Of a stretch of 64,000 nt of DNA, positions 35,332 to 44,948 are shown one piece after another. The position numbers were made by a program, and so were the translations under genes. Every line of letters begins with the position of its first letter. Position 1 is the stretch's first letter. The notes under the pieces are model-generated. The model saw nothing but the letters and a program-made list of their open reading frames with translations, was not told where the DNA came from and searched no databases. Source of the stretch: Nocardioides marmoriginsengisoli (lineage in GTDB: Bacteria > Actinomycetota > Actinomycetes > Propionibacteriales > Nocardioidaceae); assembly GCF_003725695.1 (NCBI RefSeq), contig NZ_RJSE01000001.1, positions 124,001-188,000 on the forward strand. Reading direction: 5' to 3'.

Positions 35332-35839
35332 GCCGGTAGTGCTGGGACGGGTCGTCGTACCACTTGTCGGTGGTGCCGAGGTGCACCATCCCGATCTTCC
35401 GGCAGACCGTCATCGACTTGTCGTTGGTCAGGTGGGTGACGGCGTGGATCTCGGGCAGGCCGCCGGCGAATCCGCGTGCCAGGACCGCCCGGGCGGCCTC
35501 CGGGGCGTAGCCGTGCCCCCAGGCGTCCGGGTGCAGGTGCCAGCCGATCTCCACCTCGCCGTCGCTGTTCGGCAGCGTCAGCAGCAGCACCGTGCCGATC
35601 ACCCGGCCGTGCAGCGGTCCGCCGTCGGTGACCTCGCAGGCCCAGTGCCCCAGCGGCGGGTCGTCGCGACCGCGCCAGCGCTCGATCTTCTCGGTCGCCT
35701 CGGCGAGGTCCTTGGTCAGCACCGGCTCGCCGTCGCCGAGCCACTTGACCACCTCGACGCGGCTGAGGATGTCGAGGGCGACGGGCGCCTCCTCGAGCGC
35801 CCAGTCGCGGATCGTCAGCCGGTCGGTCTGCAGCAGCAT
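35294..35839 (-). CDS. RimJ/RimL-type GNAT acetyltransferase
   Basis: 181 aa from ATG 35839. Start LLQTDRLTIRDW, central VEIGWHLHPDAWGHGYAPEAARAVL (acetyl-CoA loop) and THLTNDKSMTVCRKIGMVHLG identify the Acetyltransf_3 group that modifies ribosomal protein N-termini or small molecules. CAGAGT lies 6 nt before the ATG, so the longer form to 35875 is unlikely. Confidence 0.87.
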   Translation of the reverse strand: MLLQTDRLTIRDWALEEAPVALDILSRVEVVKWLGDGEPVLTKDLAEATEKIERWRGRDDPPLGHWACEVTDGGPLHGRVIGTVLLLTLPNSDGEVEIGWHLHPDAWGHGYAPEAARAVLARGFAGGLPEIHAVTHLTNDKSMTVCRKIGMVHLGTTDKWYDDPSQHYRLTREEWTAQQAR

Positions 35840-35953
35840 CGAGCCACTCTGACACGGCCCGGAGCCAGGCGACACCTGGTTTTCCGGGCTCTCGTCCTAG
35901 GATGTCTCGGATCGCTCGCAGCCGGGCGACGCAACTCCGAAAGGGAGGGCCGC

Positions 35954-36652
35954 GTGGCCATCCAGGTAGTCATCCTCGCCGCCGGTCTGGGCACCCGCCT
36001 CGGCAAGCCGCACCCCAAGCCGCTCACGCCGCTGACCTCCGGCGAGAGCATCATGCGCCGAGCCGTGAACTCGCTGCGGGACGCGTACGGCGAGGAAGTC
36101 TTCGTGACCGCGGTCGTCGGCTTCAAGCTCGACCTGGTGATCGAGGCGATGCCGGACATCTCCTTCGTCTACAACGAGGTCTACGACTCCACCAACACCT
36201 CCAAGAGCCTGCTCAAGGCGCTCCGGCTCAGCCAGCCCGGGGGCGTCCTGTGGCTCAACGGCGACGTCGTCTTCGACCCGCGGGTCCTCGGCCTGATCCA
36301 CGAGAAGATCGAGGCCGGGCACTCCTTCGTCGCGGTGAACACCGAGTCGGTCGCTGAGGAGGAGGTCAAGTACACCCTCGACGCGGACGGCTACATCGCC
36401 GAGCTCTCCAAGACCGTCGTCGGCGGCCTCGGCGAGGCGGTCGGCATCAACTACATCTCGGCGGACCAGAAGGCGGCGCTGATCGCGCGGCTGGAGGAGG
36501 CCGGCGAGCAGGACTACTTCGAGCGCGGTCTGGAGCTGGCGATCGAGAAGGACGGCATCCGGATCGAGGCCGTCGACATCTCCCAGTACCAGGTGGTCGA
36601 GGTCGACTTCGACGACGACCTCACCCGCGCCAACGCCTTCGTTCAGGGCTGA
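35954..36652 (+). CDS. LicC-like nucleotidyltransferase (probable CTP:phosphocholine or related cytidylyltransferase)
   Basis: 232 aa. The nucleotide-binding loop VVILAAGLGTRLGKPHPKPL starts the protein, followed by YNEVYDSTNTSKSLLKAL, which resembles the N-x-x-Y-x-x-T/N-N-x-x-S-L substrate-binding stretch of LicC and phospho-amino-alcohol cytidylyltransferases, and WLNGDVVFDPRVL (metal Asp). It should activate a phospho-alcohol as a CDP ester. GTG 35954 has AAGGGAGGG upstream. It lies 7 bp before the LicD-like fusion gene, its likely partner. Confidence 0.75.
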   Translation: MAIQVVILAAGLGTRLGKPHPKPLTPLTSGESIMRRAVNSLRDAYGEEVFVTAVVGFKLDLVIEAMPDISFVYNEVYDSTNTSKSLLKALRLSQPGGVLWLNGDVVFDPRVLGLIHEKIEAGHSFVAVNTESVAEEEVKYTLDADGYIAELSKTVVGGLGEAVGINYISADQKAALIARLEEAGEQDYFERGLELAIEKDGIRIEAVDISQYQVVEVDFDDDLTRANAFVQG

Positions 36653-36659
36653 GACGCCG

Positions 36660-38234
36660 TTGTCCGCCGTGGCGCCCAAGGTCGAGGCGATCCGGGTCGA
36701 CGACCGCGGGATCACCTTTCGGGCGACCGAGGACGACGTCGTCGACGTCCGCCTCGACGGCCGCCGGGTGTGGTCGTTCTGGTTGCAGCGCGATAGCGTG
36801 CCCGAGGCCGGCGGCCGGTACGTCGCTTGGCCGAACGCGCTGCGCCGCTTCCTGGACGGCGTCACCCGGCTGAGCCTGGTCGCGCACGTCACCGAGACCA
36901 CGCTCTTCGACGAGGAGCTCACCTTCGGCACCGGCGGCGACCGGATCGCGGTGGTCAACGAGAAGGGCCAGCCGCTCGGCCTCGACAAGACCAACAAGCT
37001 GATGCTGACCTTCGACACCCGCAGCGCCGAGCACGTCGCGCCGCTGCTGGACTCCCTCGAGGAGGTCCTCGGGGTCATCAAGGAAGCCGGGATCGAGGCG
37101 TTCCCGGCGTACGGGACCCTGCTCGGCGCGGTCCGCGCCGGCAAGCTGATCGGCCACGACAGCGACGCCGACCTCGGCTACGTCAGCAAGCACAGCCACC
37201 CGGTGGACGTGATCCGGGAGTCGTTCCAGGTCCAGCGCCGGATCACCGAGCGCGGCTACGACACCTACCGCTACTCCGGGATCGCGTTCCGGATCGACGT
37301 GCTCGAGGGCGACGGCTCCAAGCGCGGCCTGGACGTCTTCGGCGGCTTCATCGCGGCCCCGTACGGCGACAACCCGGCGATGCTGTACCTGATGGGCGAG
37401 GTGGGCGCGCCGTTCGAGCTGGAGTGGATCTACCCGCTCGGAACCACCGTCCTCGAAGGGCGCACGCTGCCGGCGCCGGCCCGGCCGGAGAAGCTGCTCG
37501 AGGCGATGTACGGCCCGGGCTGGAAGGTGCCCGACCCGGCGTACCACTTCACCACGCCGCGGACGACGTACCGGCGCCTGAACGGCTGGTTCCGCGGCAT
37601 CCGGGTGCTGCGCAACGAGTGGGAGCGCCGGTTCAGCACCACCCGGAACAAGCTGCCCGAGGACGGCCCGAGCGCGCTGGCCCAGCTGCTGGTCGAGCGC
37701 GAGGGGATGCCCGAGCTGCTGGTCGACCTCGGCGCCGGTCGCGGCGGGGACAGCCTCTGGTTCGCCCGGCAGGGTGCCCGGGTGCGGGCGCTGGACTTCG
37801 TCAAGCAGGCCTCGCTGGCGGTGCAGAAGGTCGCCGGGGACGAGCAGCTCGACCTGGTCGTCAAGGACGTCAACCTGAACTCGCTGCGGAGCTGGATGAG
37901 CGAGGCCATCCGACTGGCGCACACGCCCGGGCCCAAGGTGATCCTGGCCCGGAACCTGATCGACGCCCAGTCCGAGGTGTCGCGCGAGGCGACCTGGCGG
38001 CTCTGCGAGCTGGCGCTGCGCGACGGCGGCCGGCTCTACCTGGAGTTCCTGCGCGGGCAGCGTCGTGAGCGCACCGAGAAGGCGCTGCTCACCCCGCTTC
38101 CGGTGGCGGAGATCGTCGCGGAGCTGGAGCGGCACGGAGCCGTTATCGTTCATCAGGAGAACACCCACGAGGTGAAGCCGTCCGGAGCTCCCGGCCGGCC
38201 GTTGGCACGATTGGTGGCGGAGTGGCAAAGGTGA
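36660..38234 (+). CDS. LicD-like phosphotransferase fused to a SAM methyltransferase (copy 1)
   Basis: 524 aa. An N-terminal beta-rich domain (1-120) shared with the paralogue at 41182 is followed by a LicD/fukutin-type nucleotidyltransferase-fold domain with AYGTLLGAVRAGKLIGHDSDADL (150-172) and GLDVFGGF, then a class I methyltransferase domain (about 350-524) with LVDLGAGRGGDSLWFARQG. LicD enzymes transfer phosphocholine from CDP-choline to glycans. The fusion suggests transfer and methylation of a surface group. TTG start at 36660 (GTG 36669 possible). Confidence 0.75.
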   Translation: MSAVAPKVEAIRVDDRGITFRATEDDVVDVRLDGRRVWSFWLQRDSVPEAGGRYVAWPNALRRFLDGVTRLSLVAHVTETTLFDEELTFGTGGDRIAVVNEKGQPLGLDKTNKLMLTFDTRSAEHVAPLLDSLEEVLGVIKEAGIEAFPAYGTLLGAVRAGKLIGHDSDADLGYVSKHSHPVDVIRESFQVQRRITERGYDTYRYSGIAFRIDVLEGDGSKRGLDVFGGFIAAPYGDNPAMLYLMGEVGAPFELEWIYPLGTTVLEGRTLPAPARPEKLLEAMYGPGWKVPDPAYHFTTPRTTYRRLNGWFRGIRVLRNEWERRFSTTRNKLPEDGPSALAQLLVEREGMPELLVDLGAGRGGDSLWFARQGARVRALDFVKQASLAVQKVAGDEQLDLVVKDVNLNSLRSWMSEAIRLAHTPGPKVILARNLIDAQSEVSREATWRLCELALRDGGRLYLEFLRGQRRERTEKALLTPLPVAEIVAELERHGAVIVHQENTHEVKPSGAPGRPLARLVAEWQR

Positions 38235-38476
38235 CCGACAAGACAGGCCTGCGGAAGCGGGTGGCCCGCAAGGTCGCGAACGCGGCCGGCGGCGGCATCG
38301 TCGACGAGCTGTTCCAGCGGATCACCGAGCTCGAGGCCGAAGTCCAGGAGAACCGCAACCTCAACGTCCGGGTGGGCGAGCTCGTCGACCTGGTCTCCGA
38401 GCTGATGGCGCCGGTGGCCTCGCAGGACCCGGCCCGGATCGAGGCGGCGCTGGCGAAGTTCGAGCGCTCGCTCTGA
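38222..38476 (+). CDS. Small coiled-coil protein (copy 1)
   Basis: 84 aa. A basic N-terminus (LRKRVARKVANAA) leads to a heptad-like helix (DELFQRITELEAEVQENRNL) and an acidic end. It overlaps the LicD-methyltransferase gene by 13 bp. A related 73-aa protein follows the second LicD-methyltransferase gene, with the shared pattern ELxxxVxENRxLNxRxxxxxDxxxELxxPxxxxDxxRxxAAL. It may tether or oligomerise the enzyme. Function unknown. Confidence 0.75.
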   Translation: MAKVTDKTGLRKRVARKVANAAGGGIVDELFQRITELEAEVQENRNLNVRVGELVDLVSELMAPVASQDPARIEAALAKFERSL

Positions 38477-38490
38477 CTGAGGCCTGAGCC

Positions 38491-39639
38491 ATGGCTGCGA
38501 AGGTCTTCCTGCACCTCGGGTTGCCGAAGACGGCGACCACCTACCTCCAGACGCTGATGTGGGCCGATCGCGACCTGATGCGCTCCCAGGGGGTGCTGCT
38601 CCCCGGGCGCGAGCGTCGTGACCACCTCTGGTCGTCGCGGATCGTGCGCGAGGACCCGAACCTCGCCGGGTACGACGAGCGCCGGCGGACGGCGTGGGAC
38701 CGGCTTCGCGCCGAGATCGCCGCCTGGGACGGCAATGCCGTGATCAGCCACGAGTTCTTCGCCGGCGCCTCCGCCGAGCAGGCGGTCGCGATGATCGACG
38801 CGCTCGCCCCGGCCGAGGTGCACCTCGTGGTGACGGCCCGGGAGCCGGTCGGGCTCTTCGCCAGCAGCTGGCAGGAGAGCCTGAAGAACCGCGAGACGGC
38901 GACGATGGCGGAGTACGCGACCGCACCCGTCTCGGAGAGCTCGCAGGCGATCTGGAACTGGCGCACCCTCGACGTCCGGCTGGTCCTGGAGCGGTGGGCA
39001 CCGGCGCTGCCGCCGGCGCAGGTGCACGTGCTGCCGCTGCCCGGGGCGGAGTCGCCGCGATCGCTGATCTGGGAGCGGTTCGCCGCGCTGATCGGGCTCG
39101 ACCCGGCCGCGTTCGACCTGTCGGCGAGCTTCCCGAACGAGTCGATGGGCGTCGTCGAGGCCGAGACGCTGCGCCGGATCAACCTGCACCTGCAGGACGA
39201 CGACTTCGACAAGCCGTTCGACAAGGGCGTCTACATCCGGACCTTCCTGGCCGACCAGCGGCTGGTGCCGCGCGGCGGCGACCGGTTCTGGCCGGACCCG
39301 GACGCGATCGCCGACTGCCGGGCGCGCGGCGAGGCGGCGGTGGCGCACATCCGGGAGGCCGGGTACGACGTGGTCGGCGACCTGGAGAGCCTGCGGGTCC
39401 CCGCCGAGCTGCCGGAGCGCCGTACCGTCGGCACGGTGACCGAGGCCGAGGTGGCCGCGACGGCGACCGCCCTCGCCGGCCGGATGCTGCACGACGTCCG
39501 GGACCTGACCAAGGAGCGGAACCGGCTCCAGCGGCAGCTGGCCAAGGCTCAGGCCGAGCCGCCGCTGCGGGCTGCGCTGGTGCACCGCTGGCCGTGGCTG
39601 GGCCGGGTGCTGTCCCGCTCGGACACGCCCTCGCCGTGA
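38491..39639 (+). CDS. PAPS-dependent sulfotransferase-like protein
   Basis: 382 aa. The 5'-phosphosulfate loop LHLGLPKTATTYLQ (about residues 6-19) and the 3'-phosphate motif VVTAREPVGLFASSWQ (about 110-125) are those of PAPS sulfotransferases; His91 in ISHEFF may be the base. The C-terminus has a coiled-coil stretch (TKERNRLQRQLAKAQAE), recalling the small proteins nearby. Co-directional with the LicC/LicD genes; a surface glycan is the likely acceptor. Confidence 0.78.
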   Translation: MAAKVFLHLGLPKTATTYLQTLMWADRDLMRSQGVLLPGRERRDHLWSSRIVREDPNLAGYDERRRTAWDRLRAEIAAWDGNAVISHEFFAGASAEQAVAMIDALAPAEVHLVVTAREPVGLFASSWQESLKNRETATMAEYATAPVSESSQAIWNWRTLDVRLVLERWAPALPPAQVHVLPLPGAESPRSLIWERFAALIGLDPAAFDLSASFPNESMGVVEAETLRRINLHLQDDDFDKPFDKGVYIRTFLADQRLVPRGGDRFWPDPDAIADCRARGEAAVAHIREAGYDVVGDLESLRVPAELPERRTVGTVTEAEVAATATALAGRMLHDVRDLTKERNRLQRQLAKAQAEPPLRAALVHRWPWLGRVLSRSDTPSP

Positions 39640-39683
39640 CCTGTGTCATGGTCGGCGAGGCTCCACACACCGGTACCGACGGG

Positions 39684-39711
39684 TAATATCGGGCGGTGCC
39701 TGCGCGGCACC
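39684..39711 (+). promoter_or_regulatory. -10-like TAATAT and GGTGCC/GGCACC hairpin before the acyl-CoA dehydrogenase
   Basis: TAATAT (39684-39689) is an AT-rich -10 candidate. GGTGCC (39695-39700) pairs with GGCACC (39706-39711) in the leader. The ribosome site GGAAGGA is at about 39721-39727. Confidence 0.45.
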
Positions 39712-39738
39712 AACCGTCACCGGAAGGACGTCATCACC

Positions 39739-40938
<1,200 letters not shown>

Positions 40939-40947
40939 CCTTGACGG

Positions 40948-40982
40948 GCAGCGCGTCACCGACCTAGTCGGTGGCGCGCTGC
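40948..40982. terminator. Bidirectional terminator overlapping the coiled-coil gene stop
   Basis: GCAGCGCGTCACCGAC (40948-40963) pairs with GTCGGTGGCGCGCTGC (40967-40982) over 16 bp with a single mismatch (T-G) and a 3-nt loop. The minus-strand gene at 40964 reads into this stem for its last codons. Confidence 0.75.
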
Positions 40983-41185
40983 TTGCCTTTTCCGAGCGCG
41001 TCCAGCGCCGCCTTCAGCCGTTCGTCGTCGCGGTCGACCGCCGGCACCAGCAGCTCGGTCATCACGTCGAGGACGTCGGAGAGGCGCTCGTTGAGGCGGC
41101 GGTTCTCCTCGACCGCCCCCATCAGCTCGGTGACCCGCGCCTCCAGCTTGGCGATCCGGTTGTCCCTGCTCAGCGGGTTCTTCAC
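40964..41185 (-). CDS. Small coiled-coil protein (copy 2)
   Basis: 73 aa from GTG 41185, starting MKNPLSRDNRIAKLEARVTEL and ending GKGKQRATD. Its GTG overlaps the stop of the second LicD-methyltransferase gene (41182-41185). The helix pattern and the motif VEENRRLNERLSDVLDVMTELLVPAVDRDDERL match the 84-aa protein at 38222. It is a probable accessory subunit of the enzyme. Confidence 0.75.
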   Translation of the reverse strand: MKNPLSRDNRIAKLEARVTELMGAVEENRRLNERLSDVLDVMTELLVPAVDRDDERLKAALDALGKGKQRATD

Positions 41186-42750
41186 CGACCCACTCCTTCC
41201 TTGGTCCAGCTCACGACGAGACGACAGATGACCGGGTTCTCCTTGCCGAGCGGCGCCAGGCCGCGACCGGTCGTCTGCTCGACGACCCGGCCCCCGTGCC
41301 GCTCGATCTCGGCGACGATCGCCGCCGGACGGGCGAAGGTGCGGGCGTGCTTGCCGAAGTGCTTGCGCGCGCCCCGCTCGGCGTCGGTGCGGAACTCCAG
41401 GAAGGTCAGCCCGCCGCGGCGCCCGGCGATCGCGCAGAACCGCCACAGGCCGATCCGGCCGGAGGGTGCCAGCGCGTCGATCAGGCCGCGCGCGTAGATG
41501 TGCCGGGGGTGCGGGTCGTGGGCGAACTTGGTGGCGGTGGTCAGCACCGAGTGCAGCGACTCCGGGTTGATCGGTCGGTACCGGATTTTCAGGCCGGCCT
41601 TCGCGGTGGCCTGCTTGGCCGCCGTCCGGGCGGAGCCGCAGTAGTCCGACCCGACGGTCCCGTGACCCTCCTGGGTGAACCAGATCGCGTCCCGGCCGGT
41701 GCCGGAGCCGAGCTCGATGATCCGGTCCTTCGGCTCCATCCGCTCGGCGGCCCAGCGGGCGAACAGCGACGGCTCGGAGGGGACCTCGCGGTGGGGGCCC
41801 TTGTAGAACTCCTGCCAGTGCGGCAGCCGGCTCCGGGTGCCGCGGAACCAGTGCGACATCCGGCGTACGTTCGCCGGCGGGTGGCCGAAGTGGAAGGCCG
41901 GGTCGGGGACCTTCCAGCCGGGTCCGTAGGTGAACTCGAGGAAGCGGGGTACGTCGGCCGGGGCCGGGAAGCTGACGCCTTCGAGGTCGATCTCGCCGAA
42001 CGGCAGGATCGCGTCCCGGTCCAGCGTCCCGGTCAGCGAGCCGGTGATGTTGAAGGTGTCGCCGATGTGGAAGGACCCGAAGACGTCGACGCCGGCGCGC
42101 TTGCCGCTGGGCAGCGGCACCCAGATCTTGAAGTTCGCCGAGGACATCCGGATCACCTGCCAGCCGAGCCGGGCCATCGTCTTCTCGGCCCTGCGGGACT
42201 CCTGGATGATGTCGAACGGGTGCGTGTAGGCGCTCAGGAAGGCCAGGTCGAGGTCCGAGTCGTGGCCGATCATCGCCCCGGACCGGGCCGCGCCGAGCAG
42301 GCCGCCGTAGCAGAGGTAGGCGTCCAGGCCGCACGCGTCGCGCAGGTCGACGAGGACCCGCTTCGCCGCCGAGATCAGCTCGGCCCGGGCGTCGCCGGCG
42401 TAGTCCTCGAAGGTGCGCTGGAGCCGGCCGCCCTTGTCCAGCGACAGCGGGTTGCCGAGGTCGTCGACCAGGACCAGCGGGTCGCCGGAGCGGCCGAACT
42501 TGACCGCACCCTCGAAGACGACGCTGCCGCCGTTGTGCGGGACCAGCTCGACCTGGGCGATCCCGTCGAGCCGGGACGCGATCGGCTTCGGCCAGGTGAC
42601 GAGGATCGCCGGACCGAGGCGGTGGCCGTCCCGTTCCGGGGTGAAGGACCAGATCCGGTGGCCGCCGAACTTCAGGTCGAGCGGGACGTCGGCGATGCCG
42701 TCGAGGGAGCCGGTCAGGCGGATGCCCCGGCTGTCGATGTGAACGCCCAC
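41182..42750 (-). CDS. LicD-like phosphotransferase fused to a SAM methyltransferase (copy 2)
   Basis: 522 aa, a diverged paralogue of the protein at 36660 with the same three parts: beta-rich N-terminus (1-115, HRIWSFTPERDG), LicD-type domain with CYGGLLGAARSGAMIGHDSDLDL (147-169), and methyltransferase domain with RIIELGSGTGRDAIWFTQEG (about 350 onward). The linking block GPGWKVPDPAFHF is nearly identical to that of copy 1. Substrate specificity may differ between copies. Co-translated with coiled-coil copy 2. Confidence 0.75.
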   Translation of the reverse strand: MGVHIDSRGIRLTGSLDGIADVPLDLKFGGHRIWSFTPERDGHRLGPAILVTWPKPIASRLDGIAQVELVPHNGGSVVFEGAVKFGRSGDPLVLVDDLGNPLSLDKGGRLQRTFEDYAGDARAELISAAKRVLVDLRDACGLDAYLCYGGLLGAARSGAMIGHDSDLDLAFLSAYTHPFDIIQESRRAEKTMARLGWQVIRMSSANFKIWVPLPSGKRAGVDVFGSFHIGDTFNITGSLTGTLDRDAILPFGEIDLEGVSFPAPADVPRFLEFTYGPGWKVPDPAFHFGHPPANVRRMSHWFRGTRSRLPHWQEFYKGPHREVPSEPSLFARWAAERMEPKDRIIELGSGTGRDAIWFTQEGHGTVGSDYCGSARTAAKQATAKAGLKIRYRPINPESLHSVLTTATKFAHDPHPRHIYARGLIDALAPSGRIGLWRFCAIAGRRGGLTFLEFRTDAERGARKHFGKHARTFARPAAIVAEIERHGGRVVEQTTGRGLAPLGKENPVICRLVVSWTKEGVGR

Positions 42751-42818
42751 TGTGCCCCTTCCGGCTGTCGTCTGCCTGACAGGCCACCCTACCGGCGCGG
42801 ACGGGTGCGGGAACGCAG

Positions 42819-42855
42819 CCGGCCCGGACCCGTCGTACGACGTGGTCCGGGCCGG
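42819..42855 (-). terminator. Strong hairpin after the secreted FN3 protein gene
   Basis: CCGGCCCGGACC (42819-42830) pairs perfectly with GGTCCGGGCCGG (42844-42855); the loop contains the palindrome GTCGTACGAC. On the minus strand it follows the stop at 42865, separating this gene from the LicD gene. Confidence 0.7.
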
Positions 42856-42864
42856 AGCGTGCGG

Positions 42865-43953
42865 TCAGCGCAGGGTGCGGTTGACCTTCGGCGCTTCGCC
42901 GAGGTTGAAGCCGTTGTCGAAAGCAGCGGCCTCGACGTGCAGCTTGCCCTTGCGCAGGCCCCTGATCGCCGGGGTCTGCCAGGCGCCGGCCGCGTTCACC
43001 CGCATGCTGGCCGGGCGGGCCTTGCTCTTGCGGAGGGTCTTGGTGAGGCCGGAGTAGCCCTTGAGCCACTTCCGCTTGTGGAAGTCGTAGGCGTACCAGA
43101 CGCCGCCGCGCTTCTGGACGACGAAGGCCATCGCGCCGCTGACTCCGGTCTCGGCATCGGTGGCGGTGCCCTTGATCCGGCGCCAGGAGGCGACCTTGGT
43201 CGGGTTGGCCGGGGTGGTGATCCGGACCCGGGGGTTCGTCACGTCGCGCTTCACCGTCAGCGCCGGCAGGTTGACGGTCGTGACGTTGCCGAACTGGTCG
43301 GTCAGGCGCACCTTCGGGGTGAAGGTGCCGGGCCGGTGGTACTTCAGCTTGTAGGTGGGCTTGGTCCAGGTGGTCGGGGGCGAGCCGTCGCCGGCCTGGA
43401 TGGTCCGGGTGATGGAACCGCCCGGGGTGTTGTCCGACAGGCTGGTCTGGGTGACGGTGAAGGCCGCCGCCTCGATCTCGTCGAAGCTCTGCGCGTCGAA
43501 GTCGATCGTCATGAAGGCCGACGTCCGGTTCACCGTGTAGGTGCCGGTCGGGCCGGTGCTGTCGAGGGTGATCGCGGTGAACGGCACGGACTCCACTGCG
43601 CCGAGGGTTTCGCCGCTCTTCGCGCGCACCGCGAGCCAGTACTCGCCACCGGAGACGAGGTCGGCGGTAGCGAGGTCGGCGGTAGCGGGGGCACCCGCGT
43701 TCGCGGCGAAGTCCTTGCTCTTGACGACGGAGGTGGCTGCCTCGTCGTCGGTGATGAGCACCTTGTAGGTGGTCGCCGTGTCGTTCGCGGTCCAGGATGC
43801 GTTGACAACCCACTCCTGGCCGACCTGGCTCTGCGAGACGGCCAGGTTGGTGACCGGATCGGTCGGGGCGGCCTGAGCCGGCGCGATCACCGTCAGGCTG
43901 ATCGCGGCGGTCGCAAAGGCGGCGACGGTCGCGGCGTACGGGCGGAACTTCAC
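42865..43953 (-). CDS. Secreted FN3/Ig-like domain protein
   Basis: 362 aa. Signal peptide (1-28, ending AQAAP), a fibronectin-III-like domain (about 33-125, WTANDTATTYKVLI... YWLAVRAKSG), then two bacterial Ig-like modules (DSTGPTGTYTVNRTSAF; TNPRVRITTPANPTKV) and a basic C-terminus. A 15-bp tandem duplication gives LATADLATADL. No enzyme motif; it is probably a surface or matrix protein. Confidence 0.8.
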   Translation of the reverse strand: MKFRPYAATVAAFATAAISLTVIAPAQAAPTDPVTNLAVSQSQVGQEWVVNASWTANDTATTYKVLITDDEAATSVVKSKDFAANAGAPATADLATADLVSGGEYWLAVRAKSGETLGAVESVPFTAITLDSTGPTGTYTVNRTSAFMTIDFDAQSFDEIEAAAFTVTQTSLSDNTPGGSITRTIQAGDGSPPTTWTKPTYKLKYHRPGTFTPKVRLTDQFGNVTTVNLPALTVKRDVTNPRVRITTPANPTKVASWRRIKGTATDAETGVSGAMAFVVQKRGGVWYAYDFHKRKWLKGYSGLTKTLRKSKARPASMRVNAAGAWQTPAIRGLRKGKLHVEAAAFDNGFNLGEAPKVNRTLR

Positions 43954-44034
43954 GGGTACCTCCGAGGGGGTGTTCGGGCCCGCAGGGCGTGCGGGCGCTC
44001 ATTGATCAGACCCGATCCGGGGGTGGCTGTCACG

Positions 44035-44050
44035 CGAATACCGATATTCG
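44035..44050. promoter_or_regulatory. Palindrome CGAATACCGATATTCG
   Basis: Six-bp perfect arms around CCGA, in the 184-bp spacer between the FN3 protein gene and the DUF5302 gene. A second small palindrome TCGGACCCGA overlaps it. It may be an operator; no regulator is adjacent. Confidence 0.35.
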
Positions 44051-44137
44051 GACCCGAAGGGAGCCGGAAACCTCCTCGACGGGCCGCGGGCCGGATGACA
44101 TGGTGGTCACCGAAGTCGACGACGGAGGACGTACCCC

Positions 44138-44320
44138 ATGGCTGAGCAGAATTCGAACGACGACCTCAAGGCGAAGATGCGCGAGGCGCTCGACCGCAAG
44201 AAGGCGAACGACCGCGGGGTCCCGAAGGACGCCCCGGGCAAGGAGAAGGCGCACGGCTCCGAGGTGGTCGGCGGCGCTCCGAAGATGCATCGCCGCAAGG
44301 CCGGGGGTGGCGGGTCGTGA
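44138..44320 (+). CDS. Small hydrophilic DUF5302-type protein
   Basis: 60 aa, mostly charged: DDLKAKMREALDRKKAND, then KEKAHGSEVVGG and the end RRKAGGGGS. This pattern matches the actinobacterial DUF5302 family of small disordered proteins of unknown function. Confidence 0.75.
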   Translation: MAEQNSNDDLKAKMREALDRKKANDRGVPKDAPGKEKAHGSEVVGGAPKMHRRKAGGGGS

Positions 44321-44417
44321 GGAATGCCACGCCTGCCGGGCTCGCCTGAACGGCCCGCTTTCGGCACGATGGGACGGCCCCCGGAACGGGGAGCCGCCCC
44401 TGACGAAAGAGTGAGCC

Positions 44418-44948
44418 ATGCAGTTCGGTCGTAGCTACGAGGAGTTCGAGGTCGGTGCGACCTACAAGCACTGGCCCGGCAAGACGGTCACCGAGTACGA
44501 CGACCACCTGTTCTGCCTGCTCACGATGAACCATCACCCGCTGCACCTGGACGTCAACTACGCCGAGAAGACGACGCAGTTCGGCAAGAACGTCGTGGTC
44601 GGCAACTACGTGTACTCGATCCTGCTCGGCATGTCCGTCGCGGACATCTCCGGCAAGGCGATCGCGAACCTCGAGGTCGAGTCGCTGCGCCACGTCGCGC
44701 CGACCTTCCACGGCGACACCCTGTACGGCGAGACCACCGTGCTGGAGAAGACCGAGTCGAAGTCGAAGGACGACCGCGGCGTCGTCTACGTCGAGACCAT
44801 CGGCTACAACCAGGACGGGAAGATCGTCTGCGTCTTCCGCCGCAAGGTGATGGTGCCGAAGAACAGCTACCTGGAGTCGCGCGGCGGCGAGCAGCCGGGT
44901 CGCCCGGTTCCGGTCCCGGACAAGAACTGGGCGGGTCCGAGCGCCTAG
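44418..44948 (+). CDS. MaoC-family hot-dog dehydratase
   Basis: 176 aa with a MaoC fold. Start YEEFEVGATYKHWPGKTVTEYDDHLF, active-site region TMNHHPLHLDVNYAE (Asp and His of the hydratase) and SLRHVAPTFHGDTLYGETTVLEK. It hydrates an enoyl-CoA; relatives act on mesaconyl- or other C4-C5 acyl-CoAs. It overlaps the convergent MFS gene by 4 bp. Confidence 0.85.
   Translation: MQFGRSYEEFEVGATYKHWPGKTVTEYDDHLFCLLTMNHHPLHLDVNYAEKTTQFGKNVVVGNYVYSILLGMSVADISGKAIANLEVESLRHVAPTFHGDTLYGETTVLEKTESKSKDDRGVVYVETIGYNQDGKIVCVFRRKVMVPKNSYLESRGGEQPGRPVPVPDKNWAGPSA

Noticed and set aside
41186-44002. Minus-strand frame of about 1000 codons ending with the small coiled-coil protein
   Set aside because: Everything upstream of GTG 41185 is out of frame with the clear LicD-methyltransferase and FN3 genes on the same strand; high GC removes stops.
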